Positions 24,901 to 35,884 of a stretch of 53,450 nucleotides of DNA are shown piece by piece. This DNA is from Trichinella spiralis (Eukaryota > Nematoda > Enoplea > Trichinellida > Trichinellidae): the NCBI GenBank assembly GCA_000181795.3, contig CM012954.1:16169534-16222983 (forward strand), in the 5' to 3' direction. The translations under genes were made by a program, and so were the position numbers. Position 1 is the first letter of the stretch. Every line of letters starts with the position of its first letter. The notes under the pieces were generated by a model. The model was not told where the DNA came from and did no database searches. It saw only the letters and a list, made by a program, of their open reading frames with translations.

Positions 24901-27200
24901 TTCAATTTTTGCAATCGTTCGAAATTAAAATCTTTCGGTAGAAAAAAATTCAATGATCAAAAATACAGTATGAAAAATTCCACTTGTTTTCACAATTCAC
25001 CAGCACAACTGTGCATCGTAAAACTTGAAAATGAACGCTTGATTTATAAAAAAGAGATTAATTCTTTTTTTAATATACTCAGGTGAAAATGGTGAATTGA
25101 ATTCACAAATTGTGCAAAATTGTGCGCAAAAGAAAATCAAACAAATTGTAAAATTAATTTCATTTTTTAACAAATTAAAATCGTAATTTTTGTTTTGTTC
25201 TTCATGGGATGCAAAGCAATTCTGCTTTGTCGTTGATTCGAAAGAAATACACAGACATACAGAAGTGACCAAATTCTAGTCAAATGAACAACTGTTGAAA
25301 ATGGGTTTTATTTCATTATTGCATATTGCAATCGATGGCCAATAAATTTATTAAAATTTTGACAAAATTCATGCAATGGACTCAGCATATTGCTCACTGC
25401 TCATCTCCAAACTGCACTTCACCTAAACAACAGCAGCACGTCAATTCATAATTCAAGAAGAAGGATCACATTCGATGCGAACCGATTGATTCGTCCATTC
25501 ATTCATTCAATACTTTTCAAATTGCCCTTCTGAAATTGAAGCGGCATTATCTGAAAATCTTTTCCCTGTTTTGAAACCTTTTTGCATTAACTGATGCAGA
25601 ATGTGATGCCAGAATTTTGAACTGCAAAACTGATATCAACAGCTCCGCGGAGGAAGGTGAAACCGCATCAACTCTGCCAACGCTAATCGATTAATCTCAA
25701 CTCAATAAAAAATCAATTTTCTAAAATGGTCCAAATTTAAAATAACAAATAAAAATACATTTTTCAATAGCTATACGTTTACCTTCCTCTGTTCAATCAT
25801 CTCAAGTAAACAAATACTACTTCATCATATATATATATCATCATTTCAAGGAAATTTTGCAAATAATTTTTAAAACTGTACAAATGAGAGACTTGATCAC
25901 AAAAACAGCCACGAGTTTTTGAAAATTTAACTTTATCCATCAAAATGAACATCATCATTATTATTTGTTGTAAAATCTAATAAATTACAATTCAAAATTG
26001 AAATACATATCCGTGTATGACGACCGTTGAGAAATACTTTCTGATTTGAACAGTAGAATGGAAGTCAGTTGGAATTTCAGTTTGGCAATGATCTATATCT
26101 GATCCGATTTGATTTGTACTACAATATGAACATGAATAGTAAAGCGGATCACTTATTTATTCGTTGATTTGCTTTCAGTCGTTGTTATTAAGCAAATTAT
26201 AGACGCGGTCAACAACAACAACAACAACACTCACTGCTCATACAAATTAGCATGGATCAGCAAAGTTGTCTTGTCCGATCAAATCACCACAAATGATGAT
26301 CAAGTGATAAACAAAAAATGACAACTGCAAGTACTATAATCCATCTGCCATGCGGTGAAAGATATGACAGACACAAAAACAAGTCAACGTCGTCAAAGAC
26401 AACATTACCAATGATGACGATTATTATGTTGAAAGCAATTATTTGGCCTCGTCGTTTCAAGCTAATCGGAATGAGGTTCTCACCTGGGCGTATTCACTTT
26501 GCCACAACGGTCGACAATATTGATTTGACATGTCAAAATCGAAAGCTACCATCAAATAAGCTCTCGCGCACACCAAACAATGCAACACCATTGCCTGCTA
26601 ACCTGCATCCGGCAACAGATTTAGTTAGATCCACACACACACACACAGACAAACAATTCGACAAGCTCAAAACATTTGTTATGAAATTTTTAATTCACTT
26701 AATAATAATAATGACAACAGCAACAACGTAATAATGATAATAATAATATGATTATTAGTAATAACAGGAAGAACAAGAAGAAGAAAATGATAATGATGAT
26801 GATAAAGAAGAAGAAAAAAACATGTATACTCGTCGTATTCGATTATTAACAACATTACATGACATGAAAGAGAATTTTCGTTTTAATTATTCTTAATTTG
26901 ATGAAAAAACAAAAAAAGTGAAAAATCAAATTATCAACACAACAATAATTAATATTCTTCACAGAGTCAGAGAGTTTAGAAGAAAATCAAAAAAAAAACT
27001 GAGGTAGTGGTGAGTTTTAAAAATTGACAGTGCTGAAGTTATTTTTATTGATGCAAATTGGTGCAGTTAATCTTTCTAAGTACTAAGCACGGGCGGGACT
27101 CGCTTACATCCAGGAAAATCGTTTTACTGAGCTTTTCCTTTCGATGCTTTCAAGCGCCGGAGTTAATCAATTCGCCGTCCATTGTTGCCATTTATCTTCA
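18901..27200. other. Long gene-poor stretch with microsatellites
   Basis: No gene could be supported over 8.3 kb. Present are a C10-type run (about 20,267-20,277), AT and CAG/CAA/GAT-type short tandem repeats (for example 24,063-24,090, 25,830-25,840, 26,210-26,228, 26,634-26,647), and duplicated phrases AACAAAATTTTCAAATG (about 22,467 and 22,600). The 137-codon open frame at 26,318-26,731 is low-complexity with no domain. The part nearest 27 kb may hold distal control elements of the ODR-2-like gene. Confidence 0.45.
19945..20013. repeat. 13-bp perfect inverted repeat, 69-nt hairpin
   Basis: TTCAATTCTGCTG (19,945-19,957) and CAGCAGAATTGAA (20,001-20,013) are exact reverse complements 43 nt apart. 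GACC/GGTC lies nested inside. Length and shape would suit a miRNA precursor. A transposon footprint is as likely. Confidence 0.5.
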
Positions 27201-27247
27201 GAACCGCAGATTGGCTCGCGCCTGGCGTCCAACCGATTAAAGCGACT

Positions 27248-27255
27248 TATATAAA
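27248..27255 (+). promoter_or_regulatory. TATA box, probable promoter of the ODR-2-like gene
   Basis: TATATAAA lies about 300 nt before the first coding ATG, inside a locally GC-richer block (about 27,080-27,310). Only the motif and its position support the call. Confidence 0.35.
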
Positions 27256-27556
27256 CTTTAGCAGGCGCAATGCGGTTGAAACACACAAAACGGGCAAAAA
27301 GTGACAACACGACGCACTGACGACATGCAAATGCATGCACACACAGGGATCTCTGCATACAGACATACATATATATATACCCAGTGGATGGATAGCTGCT
27401 TGGTTGGCTGAGAATATTTTTCATTTTCACTTGACAGTAAAATTTGAAATTTTTCAAATTCACTGAATCGTCATACTCCTTCCTCTCAACTGTCATAAGA
27501 AGAATCAAACTCCATTTCAACAAAATGCATTATTCCACGACGGCTCATTTCCACAA

Positions 27557-30500
27557 ATGTTACCGTTATCCATGCTCATCTTGACCATACTGATACAACT
27601 GTCGCTTGTCGGCAAAATGCACGCAAGTAAGAGAAACAATCTTTTTTTTCTTCCATTTTTTTCTCATTTTATGACAAATAATAATTTCTTAATTTCACTA
27701 CATATGTGTTATCGCTTAATAATTAAATCAAATCAAATCAAATCAAATCAAATTAACCTCAACCTTGCATAGTATCCACAAATATATCTATAACGAGATT
27801 ATTCAAATTTCATATGGATTCTCATTTTGCCATTTTTCTCTTCTAATATCGAATGAAAACAATGCAAATGCAATTAATAGCTGACCAGTCGAAAAAATAC
27901 AATGCCAACTTTTTAAAGGATTTTTTTTCTTAAACAGAAGCAAAATTCAATGGTCAAATTTGCCATTAAGCATCAATTAATTCATCAGGCAAAACACTCT
28001 GAAGGTGGTAAGAAAAGTGATGATATAAAGGAAAATAATAATGGATTAATCTTTAACCTCAAGCAAACAAACAAACAAACACTTCACTTTCTTTTGAATC
28101 ACGATCTTTCAACAAACAAAAGCTATTTTATTCCCCTACTCCAAAATTGAGTCACGCAATACTGCACAGAAGCGAAATGCAAAAAAGCTCACTAATCCTT
28201 GTTTTGTTTGTTTGTTTGTTGTTAATTTGCATATTATATGCATGTTTTATATTTCAAAGATTTTGATAAATATTCTCGGATGAAACGGACCGTCAAAATG
28301 AGATCATCTGCACGAGCAGAGCACAAGTTGATGCGTTGTCGTTTCCTGCCGACAATAACAAGCCGCAATTCAGTTTGACAATTGAACGCTGACGTTTGTT
28401 GTCTAGTAAATTTTCATTGCATTGCCTCGTCTGAATTTATTAACTATGTAAAACAATATACATTAATTGTTCATCGTTCATCCAATGTTGAAAATATAGA
28501 TAATGCTAATTCACCATCACTATCCGCATCAGCAACATCATCATCATCATCATGATAATATCAAAAACAATGAAAGCTGAACATATCTCTCTTTACATCG
28601 AGTAACATTTTAAATTAAAATTGTTAAATTGTCAACACTCTTCCTTATTGCATTTTGAAACAATTGTAGATTGTTCAGTGGAATCATATGTTTCAGCAAA
28701 TCCCAAGTCATTATTTCATCAAATGCTTTTTCAACACACTGATCAACAGAAAAATAAAAAAAATTTAAACAAGAAATTGCATGGAATTTCACTTTCATCT
28801 TACATTAATTAATTTTTTAATTTATTTTAAGAAGAAATCAACTTCCGTTCCTTATGCACGCATACTTATAATATATATACTTGTAGAGATATGAGTGTAT
28901 TGTGTATATAAAAAACAAATGCAACAATATATGATCAATAATTACAAGAAATTATCATACTATTCATAACTTTGAATGCCTTCATTAGAAAATACCGCTG
29001 CTGCTAAAAATTGATGACGAACATAAACTATTGATCTAATAATTCATGCTTGATTAATATATTATTGAAATAAAAGAACAAATTAATCATTGATAATTTC
29101 TTTCATCTCTCTCCATAAAAGATAGATATATTCATTTTTTTAAGTTAAACTATTCGGTGATGTAAAAATCAGACCGATGAGCCGTGACATAACAAGCGAA
29201 GCATACGTTTCAAATTCCAATAGTCGTTATGGATTACGTCGTGGTCAAGGGTCTGAGTTCCGCCAAATGTCGCGACAAACATTCGCTCAGTGCTACAGCT
29301 GTGCCAGCTATGAGCTGAGGGCTTACTGGTACCATTTGCAAGCTTGGTACAATACCCCGAAAAATTTCACCGACCGCTGTGTGACAATGAACCGCCGAGA
29401 TTGTCAGCACATCGCACTAGAATCTTGCCCCAGTCAATGCATCACGTTGAGACAACAAAAAACAATTGCCGGTAAGAAATTTACAACGTACAATTCATAA
29501 TTAAACATTTAAACATTCATTTAAAACATAATTAATAATTCAATAATTGCATATTTTATTAATTCATGAATAGAACTGTTTTGAACTTTTAAAATCATCC
29601 AAAATGTACACTTTCGCAATTTCATCAATAATAATCGTACGCGACGAATTTCACTATTATACTAGTAAGTGAAATTTTAAGCGGCATAATTAATTGCAAA
29701 TAAAATTGAAAAATGAACTCTCATTAAATCAATATTAAATTTCTCATAACAAAATCATTGAAAAAGATAAAAACAAGAAAGTACAGATAGCCAGCTATTT
29801 GCAGATATGTACGCACATTTCAAAATGCACTGTTGAGCATAGTTTCACAAGTTCCTATTCTGATAAAATCGATGCGCAATGTGAATGTTTCAGATATTCC
29901 CTTTAATTTCAATTCATAAAAACAATGTCGTTTTATCATAAACAAAATCGAACATAAATTTTTTCAACAAAACTGACGTCACATTCCCAATGGTTTAAAG
30001 ATTTTGATAAAAAGAACATTTTATGATACTTATCCAGGGTTATCGGAAAGGAAAGTAAAAAATTTTACTACCTATCGAAGTGCATGCAAGTTCCGTTTGT
30101 TTTAATTTCAGGCTAAGTAATATAAATGGCTACTACTGATACAATAATTTAATAATCTTCTCGTTTCATTACATTTCTGTTACTTTTCAAAAGTTTTGCA
30201 CAAAATTAATCAATCAATCTACTAATTTCATATTTCTGTCACAGTTGTTGTTTGCATCAACTTAGAAACGGATTATTTTGTAATTTAATTATTCATACAT
30301 CTGAAAAATAATTTATATACATTTCATTAAAAATTAATAAACTGTATTCTATTCTAATCACACACACACGTTGGATAATGAATTACATTTACCACCTGAA
30401 AATTATTTTCACGCCAATTTATAAATTTCCTCCTGATAAAAACAATAATTCAACGGTTCCTCTTTCCCAAAGAAATAAAATCGAAACTTCGCTTAAAGCA

Positions 30501-31178
30501 TCTTTACATTCAAGTCACGCCAATTTGCTTTAAAATGCCAAGCTACGTATTCTTAGAATTTGCATCGCACACGCGTATAATACTACATTTCTTTTGCAAA
30601 TCTATTCAAAGCTTTTCTTTTCATTCTGTCTTTTTTCGTTAATAAATAAAATTTCATTCAACATCCGCTAAAAACTACGCTCCATAAACTATACTCATAT
30701 TGTTAAAAGAAAACATGACTATGAATAAAATGCAAATGAAATGCATGCAATGATTATGCAATTCAATAAATATGTACGATTCAAGAATAAAAATTCGTAC
30801 TGAATTCTGTACACGGAATAATTGAACTTCTACATTAATTATTTACATCATTCAGGTCATACGGTGGGATATCACGTAATTCGCGGTTGCCTGACGTCAT
30901 TGTTTCGTTGGAACATCTTGGATACATCGCAAATTTCTGCCTCATTGATGAAGCCCCGTGATTTCTGTTACAACCTACGACTTAGTCAAATTCTTCCCAG
31001 TTATGGTTCAGGAGTGAAAGGAGAATCTGATCAACTTGTCCGCCTGTGCGTTTGTCACGGTGATCGATGTAACAGTACCAGCAAATTGATCAACTCACAT
31101 TTTATAATTTTCTGCCTGCTAACAACACTGGCAATAGTCAACCACAATATACACCATCACTATGTACACTTGCTCTGA
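27557..31178 (+). CDS. odr-2-like: ODR-2/HOT-like Ly6 (three-finger) GPI-anchored protein
   Basis: Three exons join in phase: 27,557-27,626, 29,145-29,471 and 30,856-31,178, giving about 239 residues. Exon 1 encodes a signal peptide (MLPLSMLILTILIQLSLVG). The mature part opens with QCYSC (Cys about 73 and 76) and has YNTPKNFTDRC, CPSQC and, near the end, CVCHGDRCN, the cysteine pattern of Ly6/uPAR proteins. A hydrophobic tail (FIIFCLLTTLAIV) follows, as expected for a GPI signal. Family knowledge: C. elegans ODR-2 and HOT proteins share this spacing, and ODR-2 acts in neurons needed for odour response. The tail-to-tail neighbour is TTC19, and AATAAA lies about 20 nt after the stop. An alternative 5' exon (27,950-28,006, donor GTGGTAAG) also joins exon 2 in phase but lacks a signal peptide. 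The acceptor at 29,144 (TTTTTTTAAG) was chosen because phase fits there and not at 29,172. Confidence 0.72.
27627..29144 (+). other. Intron 1 of the ODR-2-like gene
   Basis: A 1.5-kb intron, long for this window. It holds the AAATC microsatellite, (CAAA)n at about 28,065-28,080, (GTTT)n at about 28,203-28,219 and a CAT repeat at about 28,530-28,550. A possible alternative first exon lies at 27,950. Nothing else was recognised. Intron 2 (29,472-30,855) is plain AT-rich DNA. Confidence 0.55.
27725..27753. repeat. (AAATC)n pentanucleotide microsatellite
   Basis: Five near-perfect AAATC units lie in intron 1 of the ODR-2-like gene. Confidence 0.8.
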
Positions 31179-31280
31179 TTTGTCACTTCATTTTGTGAAA
31201 ATAAATTCATGTATTACTCAATCATTATTATGTAGAAATGAAAAAAAATAATAAATCTCTTTCTCTTAGTTTAATTTCAA

Positions 31281-33487
31281 TTAAACTTTGCTTTTTCTCT
31301 CATGCTTTTGGGCATCTTTCAAAAGAGCGTTGTAAAATTCAGTCACTCGTTTCCGTTGCTTCTCGTCCTTCACATCGGCAGCAAGATGTATCGCTTTCTT
31401 AGCTATTTTTTGTGCTTCTTCGTGTTCACCACAATGCCAAAGTGCTTCTGCATAGTTGCAATAGAAGCTGGGAAGCAGATCTGCTATATCTGGACAATAT
31501 ACAGCCCGTCCGACCAACTCACCGTAATATTTGCGAGCCAGTTGGAATTGGGCGCGGTTCAACAAAAGCACCGCATAATTGTTCAACATGATCACAACAT
31601 GCGCACTCACTGGACTGAATATATCACGGGCAAATTCCAAAGCGCGATTGAAGTATTCCACACTTTCATCCACGCGATCTTTCGACAACAAGTAACGGCT
31701 GTACGTTTCCAATACCATTCCGTACAAAGCATACGGATCTGAATATTCTTCCCCTTCCGCTAAGTTTTCTGACCTAAACATCAACTCATACAAAATTCAT
31801 TTCAACCTACGCTCATTGTCACCTAAGCACTACTTCATTACATAGCCCGGTGATATAAATTTCAAATCATTATTATTTTCAAATTCAGATTCTTTTAACA
31901 AGATGATTTCACGCTACAATAAACATCAACAACAGTTCCAATTCATTCAATAAATTTTTTTTCCTTCCTTCCCAAATATTCACTTAAATCACATTACAAA
32001 TATCGAATATAGATTCATTCATAAATTCAGGCCTGAATTATAAAATTCATAAAAATAATATTACCATCCAACGTACCTACTTTTTCTTTACTGTACTTAG
32101 AGCTTTTTCGGAAAATTGCAAAATCTTAAACACACACACACACACACACACACATATGTATATAGCAACTTTTAATTAGGCCAGATTATTTATTTATTTT
32201 TCGAGTTAACTTGTAATTACTTTAAAATTATTGCAGATTAAATATTCACTCTCAGATGTACGTTATTGAGCATTTTGTTGATGATGGTCAATATTTAATG
32301 TAATCAATTGTATATCAAAAAGTAATAAGATATTCAAATATTTAGGAATAGTTGCCTTTCACATATGAACAAAAATGAATGCCTAAATACTGTTCAACTT
32401 GAATAATATTTTGTTCATGTAAATGCCTTGAAATTTGCATCTACTTTGAATTTCATATGTAAACAAGATAAATTTATATAAAAATTCTAAATCACCCTTC
32501 AAAATAATTAATTCGCCTATAGTCGTGTAATATTCATGAAGAAATTTGCATAGCACAAACTACTTATCAAATAACCTATGTAGTAATGCCGATGTTTGCT
32601 CACATCTAACCTATATTCGTACTTAATTATAAACTGCGTTTCTATTGCCAAAAAACGTTTCTGTTGAATAATGTGAACAACTTTCAAAATATAATATCCA
32701 ATAAGCAAATATACTTACCTAATAACTTTTTGTGTACGCAACCACTTTCGGTTGAACCGCTTTTCATGATCATCGACTACTTCTTTTTGAGTTTTCAAAC
32801 AAAATTCAAAACCAGACTCTGCCATTTCATCATTTCCCATCATAGCGTACAAGTCGGCCATCTTTAACGAAATTTCAATTATAGATGCATCATCTTTTGG
32901 CACCTTTTGCGACAACAAACGATTCATTAAATTATGAAATAATGCCAGTGCTTTTTCTGAAACATTCATCTCGTAGTAGATATTTGCCAAAAGATCGTAA
33001 ATGTAATTTATAGCTCTGTCGTCGTTTGCTTCTTCAGCAATTTTCAAAGCATTGTGCAAAATATCGATGGCATCTTCGAATAACTTCTTTCTTAAGCAAC
33101 CAATTGCTTCTTTCACTAAGTTTGTAATCTGAACACGTTTATCGTCATCTTCAACGGAATGGAACCATGATTTAAATGTTCCTACCACACCCATCAAGTA
33201 AAGTGATCTATTGCGCTTTGTCCTGTAAATACATTAATTGTATGAAGTTCAGATAACTTTTCCCTGCTTGTCATGTTAATCATTAAATCGCATTACATTA
33301 GTCAACAACAATATTATATTAAAAAAATAAACTGTTACCATTCAATGAAATGAAATCGAAAATTTCCAGCACATTGAATTCGAATGAGCATGCATAATGA
33401 ATTAGGGATTTTCCAGTCATGAGAAAAACGGAAAATATTTGCACCAAAACGTAAGGCTGCATGCCTAAAATTTACAAAAAACATCAT
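31281..33487 (-). CDS. TTC19: TTC19, mitochondrial TPR protein for complex III maintenance
   Basis: Three exons on the minus strand, 33,487-33,339, 33,222-32,719 and 31,773-31,281, join in phase to 381 residues, close to human TTC19 (380). Exon 1 encodes a basic, Ser/Phe-rich N-terminus (MMFFVNFRHAALRFGANIF) fitting a mitochondrial presequence. SLYLMGVVGTFKSWF (about 56-70) is a short membrane segment. TPR helices then carry family phrases: AINYIYDLLANIYYEM, DDASIIEISLKMADLYA, ESGFEFCLKTQ, and in exon 3 ALYGMVLETYSRYLL and LPSFYCNYAEALWH. Known role: TTC19 sits at the inner membrane, binds complex III and helps clear Rieske-protein fragments. Exon 1 was found by matching phase (TG|G at the join) and the start is the first ATG of ATGATG. 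The CYC1 gene lies 9 kb away. Confidence 0.88.
31774..32718 (-). other. Intron 2 of TTC19, with a CA microsatellite
   Basis: A 945-bp intron bounded by AG|GTAAGT and TTTAG|G on the minus strand. It contains (AC)n at 32,130-32,154 and otherwise AT-rich DNA. Confidence 0.75.
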
Positions 33488-35884
33488 TGTACATGGTGAT
33501 ACAAAATTTTGCTTAATTATGTAATGCAGGCATTAATTTTTTTGACAATATAGTAATTAATAAATCTTTGTGGTTTTTTAATTTGTTGTAAATAAATATT
33601 TTATTACAAAGAAATTATATGCATTATAATTGAAAAAATATGCTAAAAATTTTATTTGCATACCTATGATTCAGAAAAGGATACTGTGAAACAACGATTA
33701 AAGTAAATTAAACTTACGCTATTATTAGATGTTTGTTTTTAGGTATTGCTCATTATATTGTTCTAGTTAGATTCTATTTTGATTATGCAATATGGGGTTT
33801 GTTTTTGAGTTTTAAAATATTTTTTAGTTTTTCTCAAGTTTTCTGATAACTATTGGTGAATGCATTGATTTTACAGAAGCAAATTGTTTTATCTAGTATT
33901 TACAATATATTACAATTTCAGCAAGTTCAAGTTTATTTATGAGATTCCAGATAATCAATACAAATTCTTTTTATTACTGCATATCCTAATACAGCATCAA
34001 CATTGATTGATAGGCAGCTATCTAGTATCAATAAAATGTTTTAATCTTCATGATCATACGTTGGAAATTCCAATACCCGTACGTATTCTGGTACAAAATA
34101 TTCAAATGCAGAGTAAATAAAATCTGAAGAAAATGGATCACAGACTGAATTTATATTTTATTTGTAATTAGCTTTTCTAGACATTTGTTCTGTGATAGTT
34201 ACCTTTGAAAATTTATTCCCACGTCATAATAGCTGTTCAGTGACAGGTTTGAAATTTTCAACTCTACTATTTTGAATGTTGCATTTCACATTTTTATTTA
34301 TTACAGTTAAAATGTACTAAATTTCAAATTTAAATAAAATTTAACAATTATGATCACCAATAACAGAATAAGGCTGTTTTTGATTTGAAATTGAAAGTTT
34401 TTAAAATATGCCTTCATAACTTAGCAAAGCCGACATTTTGACCGACAAGCTATCATTCATATGCATAAAAAAATAACTGATTTCCGCTATAGTAAGCTAC
34501 ACTACTAGGTAACAGATCTATGTTCTGTTGCAATTCATTTTGTAATTTTCCTTTTCTGAAATGGCTAATTTTCATATGTTTCTTAACCATCGTGTGTTCT
34601 TATTGTGCAAAATAAAATATTATCATTACATATTTACATTTAAGAATAGTATTTTGTGAAAGCCTAAAAGCATAGTACTGTTAAAATTGAGTAATAAGTA
34701 TCATCTTAAGCATGAAGCAATACAAATTGTCAATGTAAATTCATGAGCAAGTGTTGCACTGTGATAAATGAACATTAAAATTTGTTGAAAAACATAACTG
34801 ATTTTTTGATTATTGAAAAGTTGTACTACTACAGAAATTGTAAACAAATAAAGAGAAACACTTCAGAGTACAGAATTCAAATGATGATGCTTAAAAATTA
34901 AAAACATGAATGCTATTTGCCATTTCATATTAACAAGCGATTGTACTTTGAAAATCAAAGAAAACTATAATAATAAATAACTTGAATCTACGAAATTTAA
35001 TGTAGCACCAAAATTCTAAGCTTCAAAAAAACCTTAATGAAAGTTTGATTGAGTTCGATTTGAAAGATTGACCTTAATAAACTACGATATTAATTATAAG
35101 TTGAACATTATTTTAAAAATTAGAAGATTTATTAAAATGAATACTATGAAAGTGAACATTTTATAAGTTATCAAAAGTGCATCCATACAGTTAATTTTAG
35201 CACTGTTAGTAGAGTGCAGTTCATCGACATAAACAATAACATAATGCGATAAGTGTTACAGAAGATTGAAAGTAAGGCAACAGCCGTTGCCATATTGGCC
35301 AATCATAGAGTGACGCTTCTCAGCTTGTTAAGGTCCGTTAATACATTAATAAAACAAAAAATAAAAAAACTTATTATGTTAATATGCTTTAAAATAAAAT
35401 TCTATTATCAATGATGAAATTCTTTTAATGAACATTTATAATGATAACAATCAAAAGACAGTAACAATGAACAATACTTGAATATTCTTTACTGTTGCAC
35501 TGATTGCCAGACTAAAACTGTCATTGGAAAGGAAATAGCATCCATCTCAAAAGCATTGCTATTAGGGATTTGCTGGTAAGAATAGAGTTGATAAAATATT
35601 TTTAAACTAATCTAATGTTATTATGAGAAGATTTTTTCAATTTAATTTGCTGAACTTGCTTTCGATATGAAGTTATTTTTTTAAGCAAATATTTGAAAAT
35701 GCTAGTTTGAAAAAAATTTTGTTTGCATTTCTAAAAGTACTAATTATTTGCACAATTATTGTTTATAATTGAATCTGTTAAAATTTTTTAATTTTTAATT
35801 GCGGTAGATTGCTTAGTAAATTTTTCAGTTGACCTTATATAGTGATTCAAAAATAGCTGTTGCTGTTGGTAAGTTTTAGGGGAA
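33488..35884. promoter_or_regulatory. Divergent intergenic region between TTC19 and DLAT
   Basis: 2.4 kb of AT-rich DNA between two head-to-head mitochondrial genes. A GC-richer patch at about 35,279-35,335 contains GGCCAATCA (CCAAT box at 35,299) and TGACGC, plausible promoter elements. No TATA box was convincing and no other gene was seen. Confidence 0.4.

Noticed and set aside
26318-26731. A 137-codon open frame
   Set aside because: Low-complexity Thr/Ile/Met/Asn content, an ACAC microsatellite inside it, no domain and no partner exons.
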